Shown one piece after another: positions 1-8,886 of a stretch of DNA of 64,000 bases; the stretch's first letter is position 1; every line of letters begins with the position of its first letter. The position numbers and the translations under genes are program-made. Source of the stretch: Deltaproteobacteria bacterium (lineage in GTDB: Bacteria > Myxococcota_A > Polyangia > Polyangiales > JADJMO01); contig JANYDK010000051.1 in assembly GCA_025363655.1 (NCBI GenBank), positions 1 through 64,000 on the forward strand. Reading direction: 5' to 3'. The notes under the pieces are model-generated. The model ran no database searches, was not told the DNA's origin, and was given only the letters and a program-made list of their open reading frames with translations.

Positions 1-957
1 TCGCCTGTACCCATCGAGGCTCGGTTGACGAACTACTACGTCTACTGGACCAACTTCGGAAAGGCCGCCGCGCCCACCGTCGTCGGCAGCGTCGCCAGCG
101 TGCGCAAGGACGGCACTGGTTCCCTCTTCCTCATCGCCGACGGGCAGACCTCGTCATGGGGCATCGGCGTCACCAACTCCACCGTCTACTGGTCGATCTA
201 CTCCACCAGCAGCTACGTCGGCCAGAACGATGCCGACGCCTCGAAGACGTGGACGCAGCTCTATCCGTCGGGCACCGGCAAGCTGACGACGAAGCTCCGC
301 GGCGTCGCCGCCGACGGCACGTACATCTATTACGCAAACTACGACGGCAGCGAAATCTGTCGCATCACGCTGATCGGCGGCAAGGCCGACCTCATCGCCG
401 ATGGCACCATGCTCGTCGGCATCGTGCCTGCCGTCGCGCACCCCAACTCGATCGTCGTCGACGGAGACTCGGTCTTCTGGACCAACGAGGGCACGACCTC
501 GGGCAGCGGCGTCGGCGCCAACACCGGCAGCGTGATGCGCGTCTTGCGCACTGCCGCACCGAAGACGACGCCGACCGCGCTCGGCTCTGCGCGCAACCAC
601 CCGCGCGGGCTCGCGGTGAACGCCACTTACGTCATGTGGAGCGACACCGGGAGCTCGGCCACCGCGACCGACGGCGTGGTGATGCGCGCCGCCCGTGCCG
701 ACGGCGCGACGCCGGCCGCGCTCGCCACCGGCCTCACTGCGCCGCGAGAAATCGCCGCGGATCCGGCCTACGTCTATTGGACCGAGTACGGCGCGGGGTC
801 GGTGAAACGCACGCTCATCGCTGGCGGCGCGCCGGTGGTCGTCCTCGCGACCGGCCAGGCCTCACCGCTCGGCATCGGCGTCGACGACAAGTACGTCTTC
901 TGGACGAACTTCGGCGGCGGCAGCGACGGCACCATCAGCCGCATGGTGAAGCCGTAG
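1..957 (+). CDS. Beta-propeller repeat protein, 5' end missing
   Basis: The frame is already open at the first base, so the 5' end lies outside the window; the first possible start inside is a TTG at 25. The visible product has repeats built on Tyr-Val-x-Trp-Thr/Ser cores (YVYWTNFG, VYWS, VFWTNEG, YVMWSDTG, YVYWTEYG, YVFWTNFG) spaced about 40-50 residues apart. This is the pattern of YWTD/NHL-like beta-propeller blades. The same kind of blade occurs in the lipoprotein at 30778-32058. In related bacteria such proteins are secreted or lipid-anchored. I see no catalytic motif, and the ligand is unknown. A second gene on the same strand follows after 53 bp. Confidence 0.75.
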   Translation, partial: SPVPIEARLTNYYVYWTNFGKAAAPTVVGSVASVRKDGTGSLFLIADGQTSSWGIGVTNSTVYWSIYSTSSYVGQNDADASKTWTQLYPSGTGKLTTKLRGVAADGTYIYYANYDGSEICRITLIGGKADLIADGTMLVGIVPAVAHPNSIVVDGDSVFWTNEGTTSGSGVGANTGSVMRVLRTAAPKTTPTALGSARNHPRGLAVNATYVMWSDTGSSATATDGVVMRAARADGATPAALATGLTAPREIAADPAYVYWTEYGAGSVKRTLIAGGAPVVVLATGQASPLGIGVDDKYVFWTNFGGGSDGTISRMVKP

Positions 958-1010
958 GTCGTAGCCCGTGCGCGCGGCCGCATCCCCGACGCGGTGCTAG
1001 CCTTCCAAGC

Positions 1011-1505
1011 ATGCCGATGCGCGCGGCAACGCTCCTCGCCGCAATGATGCTCTTCGTGTCGTGCACGAGCGTCAACGACTCGCGCGATCCGAACGGCGTG
1101 CAGAGCTTTCGCTTCCGAGAAACGCACATAACGGTCGGGGAGTCCTTCGAGCTGCGGCGAGACTGCAGCGTGAGCGCGACGAAGCTGGCGCACGTCGCAC
1201 CGACGCCGATCGGGACGGGGAGCGTTTCGGCCGACGACTGCCTGGCCTTCAAGACGTACGTCACCTCGTCGTCGGTCATTCACGCGCTCATGGCGGATGG
1301 GGAGTTTTGCCCCCCTGGCACCGACGATCAGATCACCTACACGCTGACGATGACCGACGGCACCACGTACAACAACGTTGGGTGCCCTGGCGACATGCAG
1401 GCGGAGGTGTTCCGCACGCTGCGCGCGAAGATCGACACTCTCGAGCAGACTTACGTGACGTTTCCCGAGGCGGACGCGGGTACTGCCGATGCTGGGGGCG
1501 ACTGA
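1011..1505 (+). CDS. Small predicted lipoprotein, unknown function
   Basis: A 164-residue protein starting at ATG 1011. The N-terminus (MPMRAATLLAAMMLFVSC) is a lipoprotein signal with lipobox FVSC, so Cys18 should be lipidated after signal peptidase II cleavage. The mature part holds three more visible Cys residues, in the segments RRDCS, ADDCL and FCPPG/VGCPG, which could form disulfides. It ends in an Ala/Asp/Gly tail (EADAGTADAGGD). I do not recognise a domain. It lies 53 bp after the beta-propeller gene on the same strand and may be its transcriptional partner. Confidence 0.7.
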   Translation: MPMRAATLLAAMMLFVSCTSVNDSRDPNGVQSFRFRETHITVGESFELRRDCSVSATKLAHVAPTPIGTGSVSADDCLAFKTYVTSSSVIHALMADGEFCPPGTDDQITYTLTMTDGTTYNNVGCPGDMQAEVFRTLRAKIDTLEQTYVTFPEADAGTADAGGD

Positions 1506-1647
1506 CGTCATCGCTTCGGCTTGCGACGCGGTCCGGATGCCCTCCGACGCGTTCCGGAGGACCGTTCACACCGTCCGCCGGCGCATCGCAACTTTTCACC
1601 TCCTTTCGCTGGCGGCCGAGCTTCCGGACGACCATGGTCCGCGTCCC

Positions 1648-3015
1648 ATGAAGTGCGCCCTTTTGCTGGTTGGTTTCGCTGCTCTTGGTTGCGGCTCGGT
1701 TTCTTCGGCAGATCCGGCGCCAGACAGTGCGCCGGTGCACGAGGTGGGCGTCGACGTCGGGGCAGACACGGGAGCTCCCGCGGAGGCTGGAGACGCTGCC
1801 GAGGTCGGCGACACCGCCGTCGCGCCTTACCCCGCGTTCGCGCCGAATCCGCCGCAGGTGCAAAAGGGGGCGGGCAGCGTGGCTGCGGCGACGAAGATCG
1901 TCACCATCACGTTCCCGGGCGACCCCAACGCCGCGAAGTACGAGAGCTTCGGCGATGGGCTCGGGGGCAGTGACTATTGGAAGAAAGTCACCGGCGAGTA
2001 CGGCGTCGGCACGGCGATGGGCGGCGGGCACGTGCGGCTCGCCGACCCGATGTCGACGCCTTTGGCCGACTCGGAGTCCCTGCACGAGGTCAACGCTTGG
2101 CTCGACACGTTCTTCGCAGCGGCCGACAAGAACGGGCTCCCGGCGTACGACGCGGCGAACCTCTACGTCATCTACGTCGATCCGAAGGCAGCCCTCTCGT
2201 ATTACGGCCACCCGTGGTGCGACGCCAACCGCAATCGGTGGGCTTACGAGAGCGTGCGCAGCGTCGGCGGCGTCGAGTACTCGTACATCCTCGTGGGTCA
2301 GTGCGATTGGGGACGGGGCGTCCTCGACACGACGACGGCCAACGTCTCGGAGCTCATCGCCGCGGCTGCCATCAACCCGCCCGTGCCCCTCGACGCGAAG
2401 GGCGCGCGCACCAAACCCGACGCCTGGTATGGCCTCGATTCCGATCACTACGCCGACGCGGTCTTCCACGTCGGCAGAGTCGGGGCGGGCACCCTCTGCC
2501 AGCACTACCCGGAGGCGTTCGTGAAAAGCGCCGAGCCGGCGTTTCCGTACGCCGTGCTTCGTGGATGGTCCAACGCCAGCGCCGCCGCCGGCCACCACCC
2601 CTGCGTGCCGGACGCGACGGTTCCGTATTTCGACGTCGTCCCACTCGGCACCGAGACAGTGACCGTGAACGACGGCGTGACGTCGACGACGGTCAAGGGC
2701 TTCGCCGTCGCGCTCGGTGGCACCAAGACCTTTCAGGTCGGCTTCTTCAGCGACGCCAAAACCGATCCATGGACGCTGACGACGACCGAGAAGGATCAAT
2801 TGGATCTCCTCGGCTACTCCACGTGGCCGCCCACCAACAACCTCCAGGTGACGATCGATCGCACGACCGGGAAGAACGGTGACGTCGCGACAGTGAAGGT
2901 CAAGGTGCTGAGCTACGGGCGCCCCACGACCCCCACGCCGGCGCTCCTCACGTTCATCTCGACGCTTGGCGGCGAGAGTCACTACCGCTCGGTGCTCTTC
3001 GTCCCGCCGACGTAA
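1648..3015 (+). CDS. Predicted lipoprotein of unknown function (455 aa)
   Basis: The frame is open from 1489, but the lipoprotein signal MKCALLLVGFAALGC places the start at ATG 1648, with Cys15 as the lipid anchor. An Ala/Asp/Gly/Val-rich tether of about 40 residues follows. The body, from about residue 60, begins with KIVTITFPGDP and contains a WCDANRN segment and two YxVIYVDPK-like strands. It ends in a beta-rich part (TVTVNDGV..., ATVKVKVL). No family is recognised and no catalytic motif is evident. Such myxobacterial lipoproteins usually sit at the outer membrane, which is inference here. The gene converges on the next one with only 4 bp between the stops. Confidence 0.65.
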   Translation: MKCALLLVGFAALGCGSVSSADPAPDSAPVHEVGVDVGADTGAPAEAGDAAEVGDTAVAPYPAFAPNPPQVQKGAGSVAAATKIVTITFPGDPNAAKYESFGDGLGGSDYWKKVTGEYGVGTAMGGGHVRLADPMSTPLADSESLHEVNAWLDTFFAAADKNGLPAYDAANLYVIYVDPKAALSYYGHPWCDANRNRWAYESVRSVGGVEYSYILVGQCDWGRGVLDTTTANVSELIAAAAINPPVPLDAKGARTKPDAWYGLDSDHYADAVFHVGRVGAGTLCQHYPEAFVKSAEPAFPYAVLRGWSNASAAAGHHPCVPDATVPYFDVVPLGTETVTVNDGVTSTTVKGFAVALGGTKTFQVGFFSDAKTDPWTLTTTEKDQLDLLGYSTWPPTNNLQVTIDRTTGKNGDVATVKVKVLSYGRPTTPTPALLTFISTLGGESHYRSVLFVPPT

Positions 3016-3019
3016 GGGG

Positions 3020-4717
3020 CTACTTCACCGGCGGCGTCTTGAACAAGTCCCACGCCGGCGTGTGGTTGTCTTCATCCGGCTGGTTCCACAGGTAAATCGC
3101 CGCGTATCCGGTGCTGCTGCCGTCTTTGTGCACGACGTACGGCGTGAGGTAGAGCTTGCTCCGTCCCGTCCCATCACGCTTGCTGCTGAAGACGAGCCAG
3201 TACCAGCGATCACCCTTCGTGTCGGTCTGCGCGACGGGGGCCCACTTGGGAAAGCTGTTGGAGACGCCGGGGCTCTTCTTGCCCGAACAGGCGGGTGGGT
3301 CGTTGGCCTCGAGGCGCTTCGCCGTACCACCGGCCGCGGGGATCACCATGACCTCTTTGCTCTCGTTGAAGAGCATGTTGCCACCGGCGGGGACGCGCGC
3401 GAACGCGAGGTAGGCGTCGTCGGGGGCGTAGGCGGGATAGTTCTCTTCGAATTCGGCGGTCGAGGCGCCGGGCACCTTCGTCGCGGCGCCACCGGCCTTG
3501 CCGGCGAAGGGAATGCTGTAGAGATCGCCCGGGCCGAGATCGGCGCGCGCGTCGACGAGCTGTTTGCACGAGACGTAGGTGACCGTCTTGCCGTCGTGGC
3601 TCCAGGTGGGAAAAACCGGCGCGCCGGTGTCTCCCGTGCGCGCGAGCTTGCCGGTGGCGGCGGCGGCGGTGGCGGCCTCGAGATCGATCCACGTGAGGTC
3701 ACCGCTCGACGTCGGGTTGCCTCCGTTGAGCGCGGTGACGATCAAACGATCGCCAGTCGCCCAGTGCGCCTTGCTGAACGTGGGCGCGCCGCGAAGTGCG
3801 TTGAGAAGCACCGTCTTCGCGCCGGCGCCGAGCCACGGCGGTTCGCTGCCTGCCTCGCCGACCTTGATCGGCGTGACGAAATCGGCGTATTCCGTCGCGC
3901 GATCGGTGGAGGGAGACTCGAGCTTGGTCGAGGTGCCGATGAAGTCGCCGTCGGGGGACGAGGCGTGACAACCGACGCAATCGACGGTGCGACCCTTCAC
4001 TTGTGAAGGCGCGAGCACTTCTACGACCGACTCGTCGCCGATCTTGAAGCCCTTCAGTGACTTCGTCGTCGTCGTCCAGTAGACGATGCTGCCGGGAGCA
4101 TCGACGGGAGCGATGCGGAGCGGACCACTCGTCTTCGCCGTCACCGCCGTCACGCCGCCGGCGCCGGATTTTCCGCCGCGAATCGAGAGCTCGATGTCGA
4201 CGTCGGTGGAGTGCGTGGCGAGCGCGGTCCACATCGCGAGGGGCATCGTCCAGGTCGTCTTGTCGGTGACGACGACGAGATCGGTCGTCTGGTTGGCGAC
4301 GTGGAGGCGCAGCTCGAAGACGTTCTCGCCGCCCGGCGTGCTCCAGGAGAAGCGCGGACGAAGCCAGTTCTTCGGATAGACGGAGCCGAGCTCCGGTTCG
4401 GAGAAGCACGGTCCGTTGGAAGCGCCGGGAGCGCCGAAATCAGGCGCTTTGGTGACGCCGCCGTCGAGCACCGGCGCGCTCGGGAAGTCGCTGTAGGTGA
4501 CCGGCGCGGTGTCGAGCGGGCCGGTGTCGACGAGGAAGCCCGTCTCGTTCGCGGTGTCGCTGCCGCCCTCGACGCTCGCATCGGTACCGCCGTCGGTCAG
4601 CGGCGTGCCGCCCGAGTCGTCACCGGTCGAACAAGCCGCGAAGGCCGCGCCGACAGAGATGGCACAGAGGAGCGGCAGCGTCGAAGAGCGAACGGAGCGA
4701 ACGGACCATGTGCGCAT
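3020..4717 (-). CDS. PD40-type beta-propeller lipoprotein with one CxxCH heme motif
   Basis: The start is set at ATG (complement 4715-4717) because residues 1-29 (MRTWSVRSVR...AFAAC) form a lipoprotein signal with anchor Cys29. A long Asp/Gly/Thr tether follows. Residues about 100-210 are beta-rich (WSTPGGENVFELRL). A single c-type heme motif CVGCH lies at 247-251 and is followed by ASSPDGDFIG. The C-terminal half has WD40-like PD40 repeats of the TolB type (FPTWSHDGKTVTYVS, YPAYAPDDAYLAFAR, FPKWAPV...VFSSKRDG). It therefore looks like a surface or periplasmic beta-propeller able to bind one covalent heme. Whether heme is really attached cannot be judged from sequence. Total length is 565 residues. 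Confidence 0.75.
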   Translation of the reverse strand: MRTWSVRSVRSSTLPLLCAISVGAAFAACSTGDDSGGTPLTDGGTDASVEGGSDTANETGFLVDTGPLDTAPVTYSDFPSAPVLDGGVTKAPDFGAPGASNGPCFSEPELGSVYPKNWLRPRFSWSTPGGENVFELRLHVANQTTDLVVVTDKTTWTMPLAMWTALATHSTDVDIELSIRGGKSGAGGVTAVTAKTSGPLRIAPVDAPGSIVYWTTTTKSLKGFKIGDESVVEVLAPSQVKGRTVDCVGCHASSPDGDFIGTSTKLESPSTDRATEYADFVTPIKVGEAGSEPPWLGAGAKTVLLNALRGAPTFSKAHWATGDRLIVTALNGGNPTSSGDLTWIDLEAATAAAATGKLARTGDTGAPVFPTWSHDGKTVTYVSCKQLVDARADLGPGDLYSIPFAGKAGGAATKVPGASTAEFEENYPAYAPDDAYLAFARVPAGGNMLFNESKEVMVIPAAGGTAKRLEANDPPACSGKKSPGVSNSFPKWAPVAQTDTKGDRWYWLVFSSKRDGTGRSKLYLTPYVVHKDGSSTGYAAIYLWNQPDEDNHTPAWDLFKTPPVK

Positions 4718-4785
4718 GCCGAAATCGTAGCATGCAGCGGCGACTCGACCGCGAGCCCCGCGCCGCCCGCCCACGAGGGAAACGA

Positions 4786-5727
4786 TCAGTTGCCCTTGAA
4801 CTCGAGCGGCACGATCACGTCGACGATGCCGATCGGTTTCTCGCTGTAGGCGCCCGACATGGTCTCGCCGATGCAGGAGGTGAGCGAAGGACGATCGAAG
4901 GCGTCTCCGAGGATCGCGACGCCGCAGACGCTGCCGTCGGAGGCGATGCGCATCGAGATTTCGACCTTGCCTCCCTTGAGCGTCGGCGCCTCACCGGGCG
5001 CGGCCGGACGCTTGAAGCAGAAGGCAGCACGCGCGGCGCGATCTTTGAGGGCGCCACGGAGCGCGTCGGTCATTTCGGCGCCTTCGTCGACGCCGACAGG
5101 GCACGCCGAAACAGGCCGCACGGCATCGTCGGGGACGTCGCGATCGAAGGCGATGGGGACGAGGACCTCGAGCGGCGAAGGACCGACCGGACCTGCCGCG
5201 ATGCCGGCGAACGCATCTCGCGCACATGCACGGAGACGCGAGGAAATCTCATGGCTCGCCGCGACGGTGACCGAGACGACGCGGCCCGGCGCATCGATCT
5301 CCAAGCGCAAGTCCATGGAGCCGACGCCTTCGCCTTCCTTGGCGATCGCCTCGTCGTAGCAAGCTTGCACGGCCGGCCCGACGCCGAGGAGCGAGGCTTC
5401 GAGCGCCTTCGGAATGCCGCCCGCGCGGAGGGCCTGCGGACGACCGAGGTGCGCGATCGCAGGACGCGGCGGTTCGATCGTCGTCGTCGTCGTCGTCGCG
5501 CTGCTGCTGCTGCTCGTCGCCGGCGCTTCGTTCGACGCGCTCGCCGAAGGTGCAGGAACCGGATCCTTCTTTGGATCTTTCTTCGGATCTTTCTTCGAAT
5601 CCTTCTTCGGATCCTTCTTCACGTCGGCCTTCGCGGTGGCCTTCTTCGGCGCGCCCGACGCGGGCAGCGCGAGGCCGAGGCCGAGGACCAGCGGGAAAAG
5701 AGCCGAGAGCAAGGTCGAGCTTTTCAT
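4786..5727 (-). CDS. Secreted AgmX/PglI C-terminal-like repeat protein
   Basis: A signal peptide (MKSSTLLSALFPLVLGLGLALPASGA) is followed by a Lys/Asp/Pro repeat spacer (KKDPKKDS...), then a Ser/Thr-rich linker. Two copies of a domain follow that matches the AgmX/PglI C-terminal (TonB-like) pattern: a helix with one Cys (VQACYDEAIA; AAFCFKR), a strand, an S/H residue, a second Cys (LRACARDAF; LTSCIGETM), then a final strand (VLVPIAF; VIVPLEF). Proteins of this type occur in myxobacterial motility and envelope complexes; the specific partner here is unknown. The start could also be one of two in-frame codons upstream (5733 or 5751). It is transcribed divergently from the lipoprotein at 5809. 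Confidence 0.65.
   Translation of the reverse strand: MKSSTLLSALFPLVLGLGLALPASGAPKKATAKADVKKDPKKDSKKDPKKDPKKDPVPAPSASASNEAPATSSSSSATTTTTTIEPPRPAIAHLGRPQALRAGGIPKALEASLLGVGPAVQACYDEAIAKEGEGVGSMDLRLEIDAPGRVVSVTVAASHEISSRLRACARDAFAGIAAGPVGPSPLEVLVPIAFDRDVPDDAVRPVSACPVGVDEGAEMTDALRGALKDRAARAAFCFKRPAAPGEAPTLKGGKVEISMRIASDGSVCGVAILGDAFDRPSLTSCIGETMSGAYSEKPIGIVDVIVPLEFKGN
5561..5620. repeat. Five 12-bp tandem repeats (Lys-Lys-Asp-Pro/Ser spacer)
   Basis: Five imperfect copies of a 12-bp unit (consensus GGATCCTTCTTC on the + strand) lie inside the AgmX/PglI-like gene. They encode the KKDP/KKDS spacer between the signal peptide and the folded domains. The in-frame unit length means copy number can change without frameshift. 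Confidence 0.85.
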
Positions 5728-5808
5728 GGCCATCCGATGGTGTGCGCGCATTCTCGAAGAGGGCCAACAAACCTGCAGGGTCCTCGCAGTCGTGATAACG
5801 CCCAGGAG

Positions 5809-6534
5809 ATGGCCGATCTTTCACCGTGCGTTTGGGTGAGCCTTTCGCTCGCGATCTTGTCGGGCTGTTCGAGCTCCTCGGACGCTGGCGGCCAAGTCGA
5901 GGACGCTGGGCGCGACACCGACGCGGTATCGGCCGACGTGGCAGACGTGGCAGAGGTCGCCGACGGCGGAGGCGGCGACACGACGGTCGCGAGTGATGCC
6001 GCGGACACGTCGGCGGAGAGCGATGCGGGCGGGCTCCCACTCGATTGCGCGTGGGTGCGCGACGCGAAGAATTGCTATCGGACGTTCGTCGCCGCGGTCG
6101 ATGGCTGTCTCGGCAACACCGCGACGCCGTCGACCGATGTCGGCACCTTCGACACCGCCCGCGCGACGTGCACCTATGCGGGCGGACGATCCGTCGCCTT
6201 CGCCGTCCCCGCGAGCACTGCCGCCGATCCGGCAGATCGTGACTTCACGATCTCGTCCGGCGGAAAGAGCTGTTTGCGCTATGTCGAGAGCGCGACGAAG
6301 GGCGGTTTCACGATCACCGCGGCGGCCGGCACGCTGACGTTCACCTCGGTCGGCAACGCGCTCTCGGTCACCTGTCCCGACGGCGCTCGTTACGCGGGCG
6401 ATGCGCTCGCGATCAGCAAGCTGTGCGCGGGCGAGGTCACCACGGTGGCACCGGGTCGGCGCATCACCAGCGGGAGCCTGCAGCGCTTCGAGCTCGTCGG
6501 CATGAAGGACTGGGCCTACGCCTGTCAGCCTTGA
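5809..6534 (+). CDS. Predicted lipoprotein, unknown function (241 aa)
   Basis: Starts at ATG 5809, directly after AGGAG (5804-5808). That spacing is unusually short, so a GTG a few codons inside could also be used. The N-terminus MADLSPCVWVSLSLAILSGC carries a lipobox LSGC. A very acidic Asp/Ala/Val tether of about 50 residues follows (DTDAVSADVADVAEV). The folded part has Cys pairs (LDCAWVRDAKNC, DGCLG, ATCTY, KSCLRY, VTCPD, KLCAG, YACQ) and beta-rich segments. No family is recognised. It ends 4 bp before the DUF4340 gene and is probably co-transcribed with it. Confidence 0.65.
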   Translation: MADLSPCVWVSLSLAILSGCSSSSDAGGQVEDAGRDTDAVSADVADVAEVADGGGGDTTVASDAADTSAESDAGGLPLDCAWVRDAKNCYRTFVAAVDGCLGNTATPSTDVGTFDTARATCTYAGGRSVAFAVPASTAADPADRDFTISSGGKSCLRYVESATKGGFTITAAAGTLTFTSVGNALSVTCPDGARYAGDALAISKLCAGEVTTVAPGRRITSGSLQRFELVGMKDWAYACQP

Positions 6535-6538
6535 GTCC

Positions 6539-8875
6539 GTGGTAAAGAAGGCCGTGGCCAAGCGCTCCCACTACGTCACCTACGGGCTCCTCGCGACGAT
6601 GGGCGCAGCGGCGTTGGTCTGGGCGATCGACAAGGGAAGGCCCTCGACCGAAGAGCAGGTCGCGCGCGCGGGGATGCTCCTGCGCGTCTGGCGGGCCGAC
6701 GACATCACGCGCGTGACGGTGCAGCGGCAAGGGACGCGCATCGAGCTCGTGCGCGAGGGCGATGGTTGGCGGATGACGTCGCCTCGCGTCGCGCGCGCCG
6801 AGTTCCTGGCGGTCACCGCGCTCCTCAACGCCATCGGCGGCGCCCGCTCCGAGCGCGCCGTCGGGGCCCCGAGCGCGGCCGATCGCGCTACTTTCGGCCT
6901 TGATTCGCCGCGCGCGGTCGTCGAAGTGGCGATGAAGGGCGTCACCATCAAGGTCACCCTCGGCGCCTCGGTGACGGGCGGGGTCAACCAGACGACCGGC
7001 GCTCCCGACTACTACGTCGAGATCGCGCCCTACGCCGATCAGAAGGGCGGCGTCTACGTCGTCGGCGCCGACTTGAACGCGGCGATGGATCGCGGCCCCG
7101 ACGCGTACCGCGAGCCTTCGCTCCTCTCGTCGAGCGTGTCGACCGCGTGGCAGCGCATCGAGCTCGCGCACACGCGCGGCAAGCTCACCCTCGAACGCGG
7201 TCCGCATATGGAGTGGCGCATCACCGCGGGCGTCGACGGTGCGCCGGTGCGTGCCGACGCCGACGTGGCGGATGGCCTATTTGCCGCGCTCGGCGGGCTC
7301 CGTGCCGATCCCTTCGTCGACGACTCCAACCACCCCGACACCAAGCTCGGCGGAACGCTCGCGGTCACCACCAAGGACGGCGGCCACGTCGCGTTCGCGT
7401 TCGGCGGCCCCTGCCCGCTCGCGCTCGACGGTGGCCCGCCCACCACGTTGGTGCTGGCCCAGCTGACGGCGCCCGAGACGCTGACCGGCTGCGTCGCGCC
7501 AGTGGTCGTCGATCGTGTCGCCGTCGAATCGTCGAAGTACGTCGACACGCATGCGTTCGGCCTTCTCTTCGGCACCGAGAGCGCGAAGATTTCGGAGATC
7601 GAAGCGGTCAGCATCGAGACGATGGGGAGCGGCGGGAAGAAGGTCGTCGACCTCGAGCGACGCGACGGCGGCTTCCACCTCCGCGCTCCGAGCGACGAAC
7701 AGATCGACAAAGAGACGTCCGATCGCTTCCTCCGCGCGGTCGCTTCGGTGCGGGGCATCTGGATCTCTCCGCCGCCGCCGCTCGAAAAAATCGGCCTCGC
7801 CGCGCCCGCGACGAAGGTCATGCTGAGGCGTCGCGTCTCCGGGCTCACCATCGGCGAGAACGACGCGCAGGCGAGCACCACCGAGTGGTCACAGCTCCTC
7901 GAGGTCGGCACGCCGGTCGAAGAAGCAGGCGCGACAGCGGCGGCCCCGAAGGACAAATGGATCTACCTCCGTCGCCTCGACGACGGCGCCGTGATTCGCG
8001 TCACGCCGGAGGAAGCGCAGTCGCTCGGCGCGGCGGCGGCCCTCACCCTTCGTTCGCCCAACCTCGTCGATCTCGCGGCCGACAGCATCGATCGCGTCAG
8101 CACCATCTCGACCCTCCCCGGCGTCGTCCCCTACGAGCTCGATCGCAGCAAGCTCGTCGCGCCCGTCAACCTCGGCGCCGACGCCGCGTCGGTCGGCGAT
8201 CTCACGCGCAACCTCGCGACACTGACGTGTACGCGGTGGGCAGCCGATCGCGACGACGGAACGTTTGGCTTCGCGGCACCTTCGGCGACCATCGCGGTGC
8301 ATCGTTCGGTGGGAAAGCTCCCCGACGGCGGCGCGCCGGAAGAGTCGTTCGTCCTCGAGCTCGGCGGCGAGACGACCGACGGCGGCATCTACGCGCGCGT
8401 GAAGGGACGCGACGCCGTCTGCGTGCTCCCCTACGCCAAGGCGAAGGCCATCTTGCAGGTGCCCGTCTTCCGCGCGGTCATGGGGCTCGATCCGACCGAG
8501 ACGCCGCGCATCGTCGTCAGCCATCCGCCGGCGACGGGACACGCGCTCGCCTTCGACGGCAAGTCGTGGCGCGATGGAGGCGACGCCGGCACCGCTTCAG
8601 CCGATCTCGCCGCACGCAAGCTCGCCGATCTCGTCGTCGCCCTCCGCGCCGAACGACTGGTGCACCTCGGCAAGGCCGACGATGCCGAGGGCTTCGCGTC
8701 CCCCACGCTGATCATCGAAGGCCTCGATCTCGGCGGAAAATCGAAGAAACGCGTCGTCGTCGGCGCACCGAGCAAGCTCGATGGCGCCCTCGTCTACTAC
8801 GCCCGCGTCGACACCCTCGACGCCACGTACGTGATCTTGCGCGACGACGTCGACAAGATGCTGACGAGTCTCTGA
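6539..8875 (+). CDS. DUF4340 domain membrane-anchored protein
   Basis: Starts at GTG 6539, 4 bp after the preceding stop. Residues about 10-30 (YVTYGLLATMGAAALVWAI) form one N-terminal membrane anchor after a basic start. The remaining roughly 750 residues are predicted outside the membrane and repeat a DUF4340-like pattern: ITRVTVQRQGTRIELVREGDGWRMTSP, a short helix, then FGLDSPRAVVEV...KVTLG. DUF4340 proteins are usually encoded beside Gld-type ABC exporter genes (gldA/gldF/gldG). Here none is visible on either side, so the partner may lie elsewhere. Function is unknown; an extracytoplasmic auxiliary role is inference from the family. Confidence 0.75.
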   Translation: MVKKAVAKRSHYVTYGLLATMGAAALVWAIDKGRPSTEEQVARAGMLLRVWRADDITRVTVQRQGTRIELVREGDGWRMTSPRVARAEFLAVTALLNAIGGARSERAVGAPSAADRATFGLDSPRAVVEVAMKGVTIKVTLGASVTGGVNQTTGAPDYYVEIAPYADQKGGVYVVGADLNAAMDRGPDAYREPSLLSSSVSTAWQRIELAHTRGKLTLERGPHMEWRITAGVDGAPVRADADVADGLFAALGGLRADPFVDDSNHPDTKLGGTLAVTTKDGGHVAFAFGGPCPLALDGGPPTTLVLAQLTAPETLTGCVAPVVVDRVAVESSKYVDTHAFGLLFGTESAKISEIEAVSIETMGSGGKKVVDLERRDGGFHLRAPSDEQIDKETSDRFLRAVASVRGIWISPPPPLEKIGLAAPATKVMLRRRVSGLTIGENDAQASTTEWSQLLEVGTPVEEAGATAAAPKDKWIYLRRLDDGAVIRVTPEEAQSLGAAAALTLRSPNLVDLAADSIDRVSTISTLPGVVPYELDRSKLVAPVNLGADAASVGDLTRNLATLTCTRWAADRDDGTFGFAAPSATIAVHRSVGKLPDGGAPEESFVLELGGETTDGGIYARVKGRDAVCVLPYAKAKAILQVPVFRAVMGLDPTETPRIVVSHPPATGHALAFDGKSWRDGGDAGTASADLAARKLADLVVALRAERLVHLGKADDAEGFASPTLIIEGLDLGGKSKKRVVVGAPSKLDGALVYYARVDTLDATYVILRDDVDKMLTSL

Positions 8876-8886
8876 GCTCTAGGAGC

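Noticed and set aside
1333-2982. A long minus-strand frame opposite the lipoprotein at 1648-3015
   Set aside because: Its product is Arg/Val/Gly-rich without domains. The opposite strand has a clear lipoprotein signal. Long antisense frames are common in such GC-rich DNA.
5561-5620. Possible CRISPR-like or regulatory repeats
   Set aside because: Short contiguous in-frame repeats inside a coding region.
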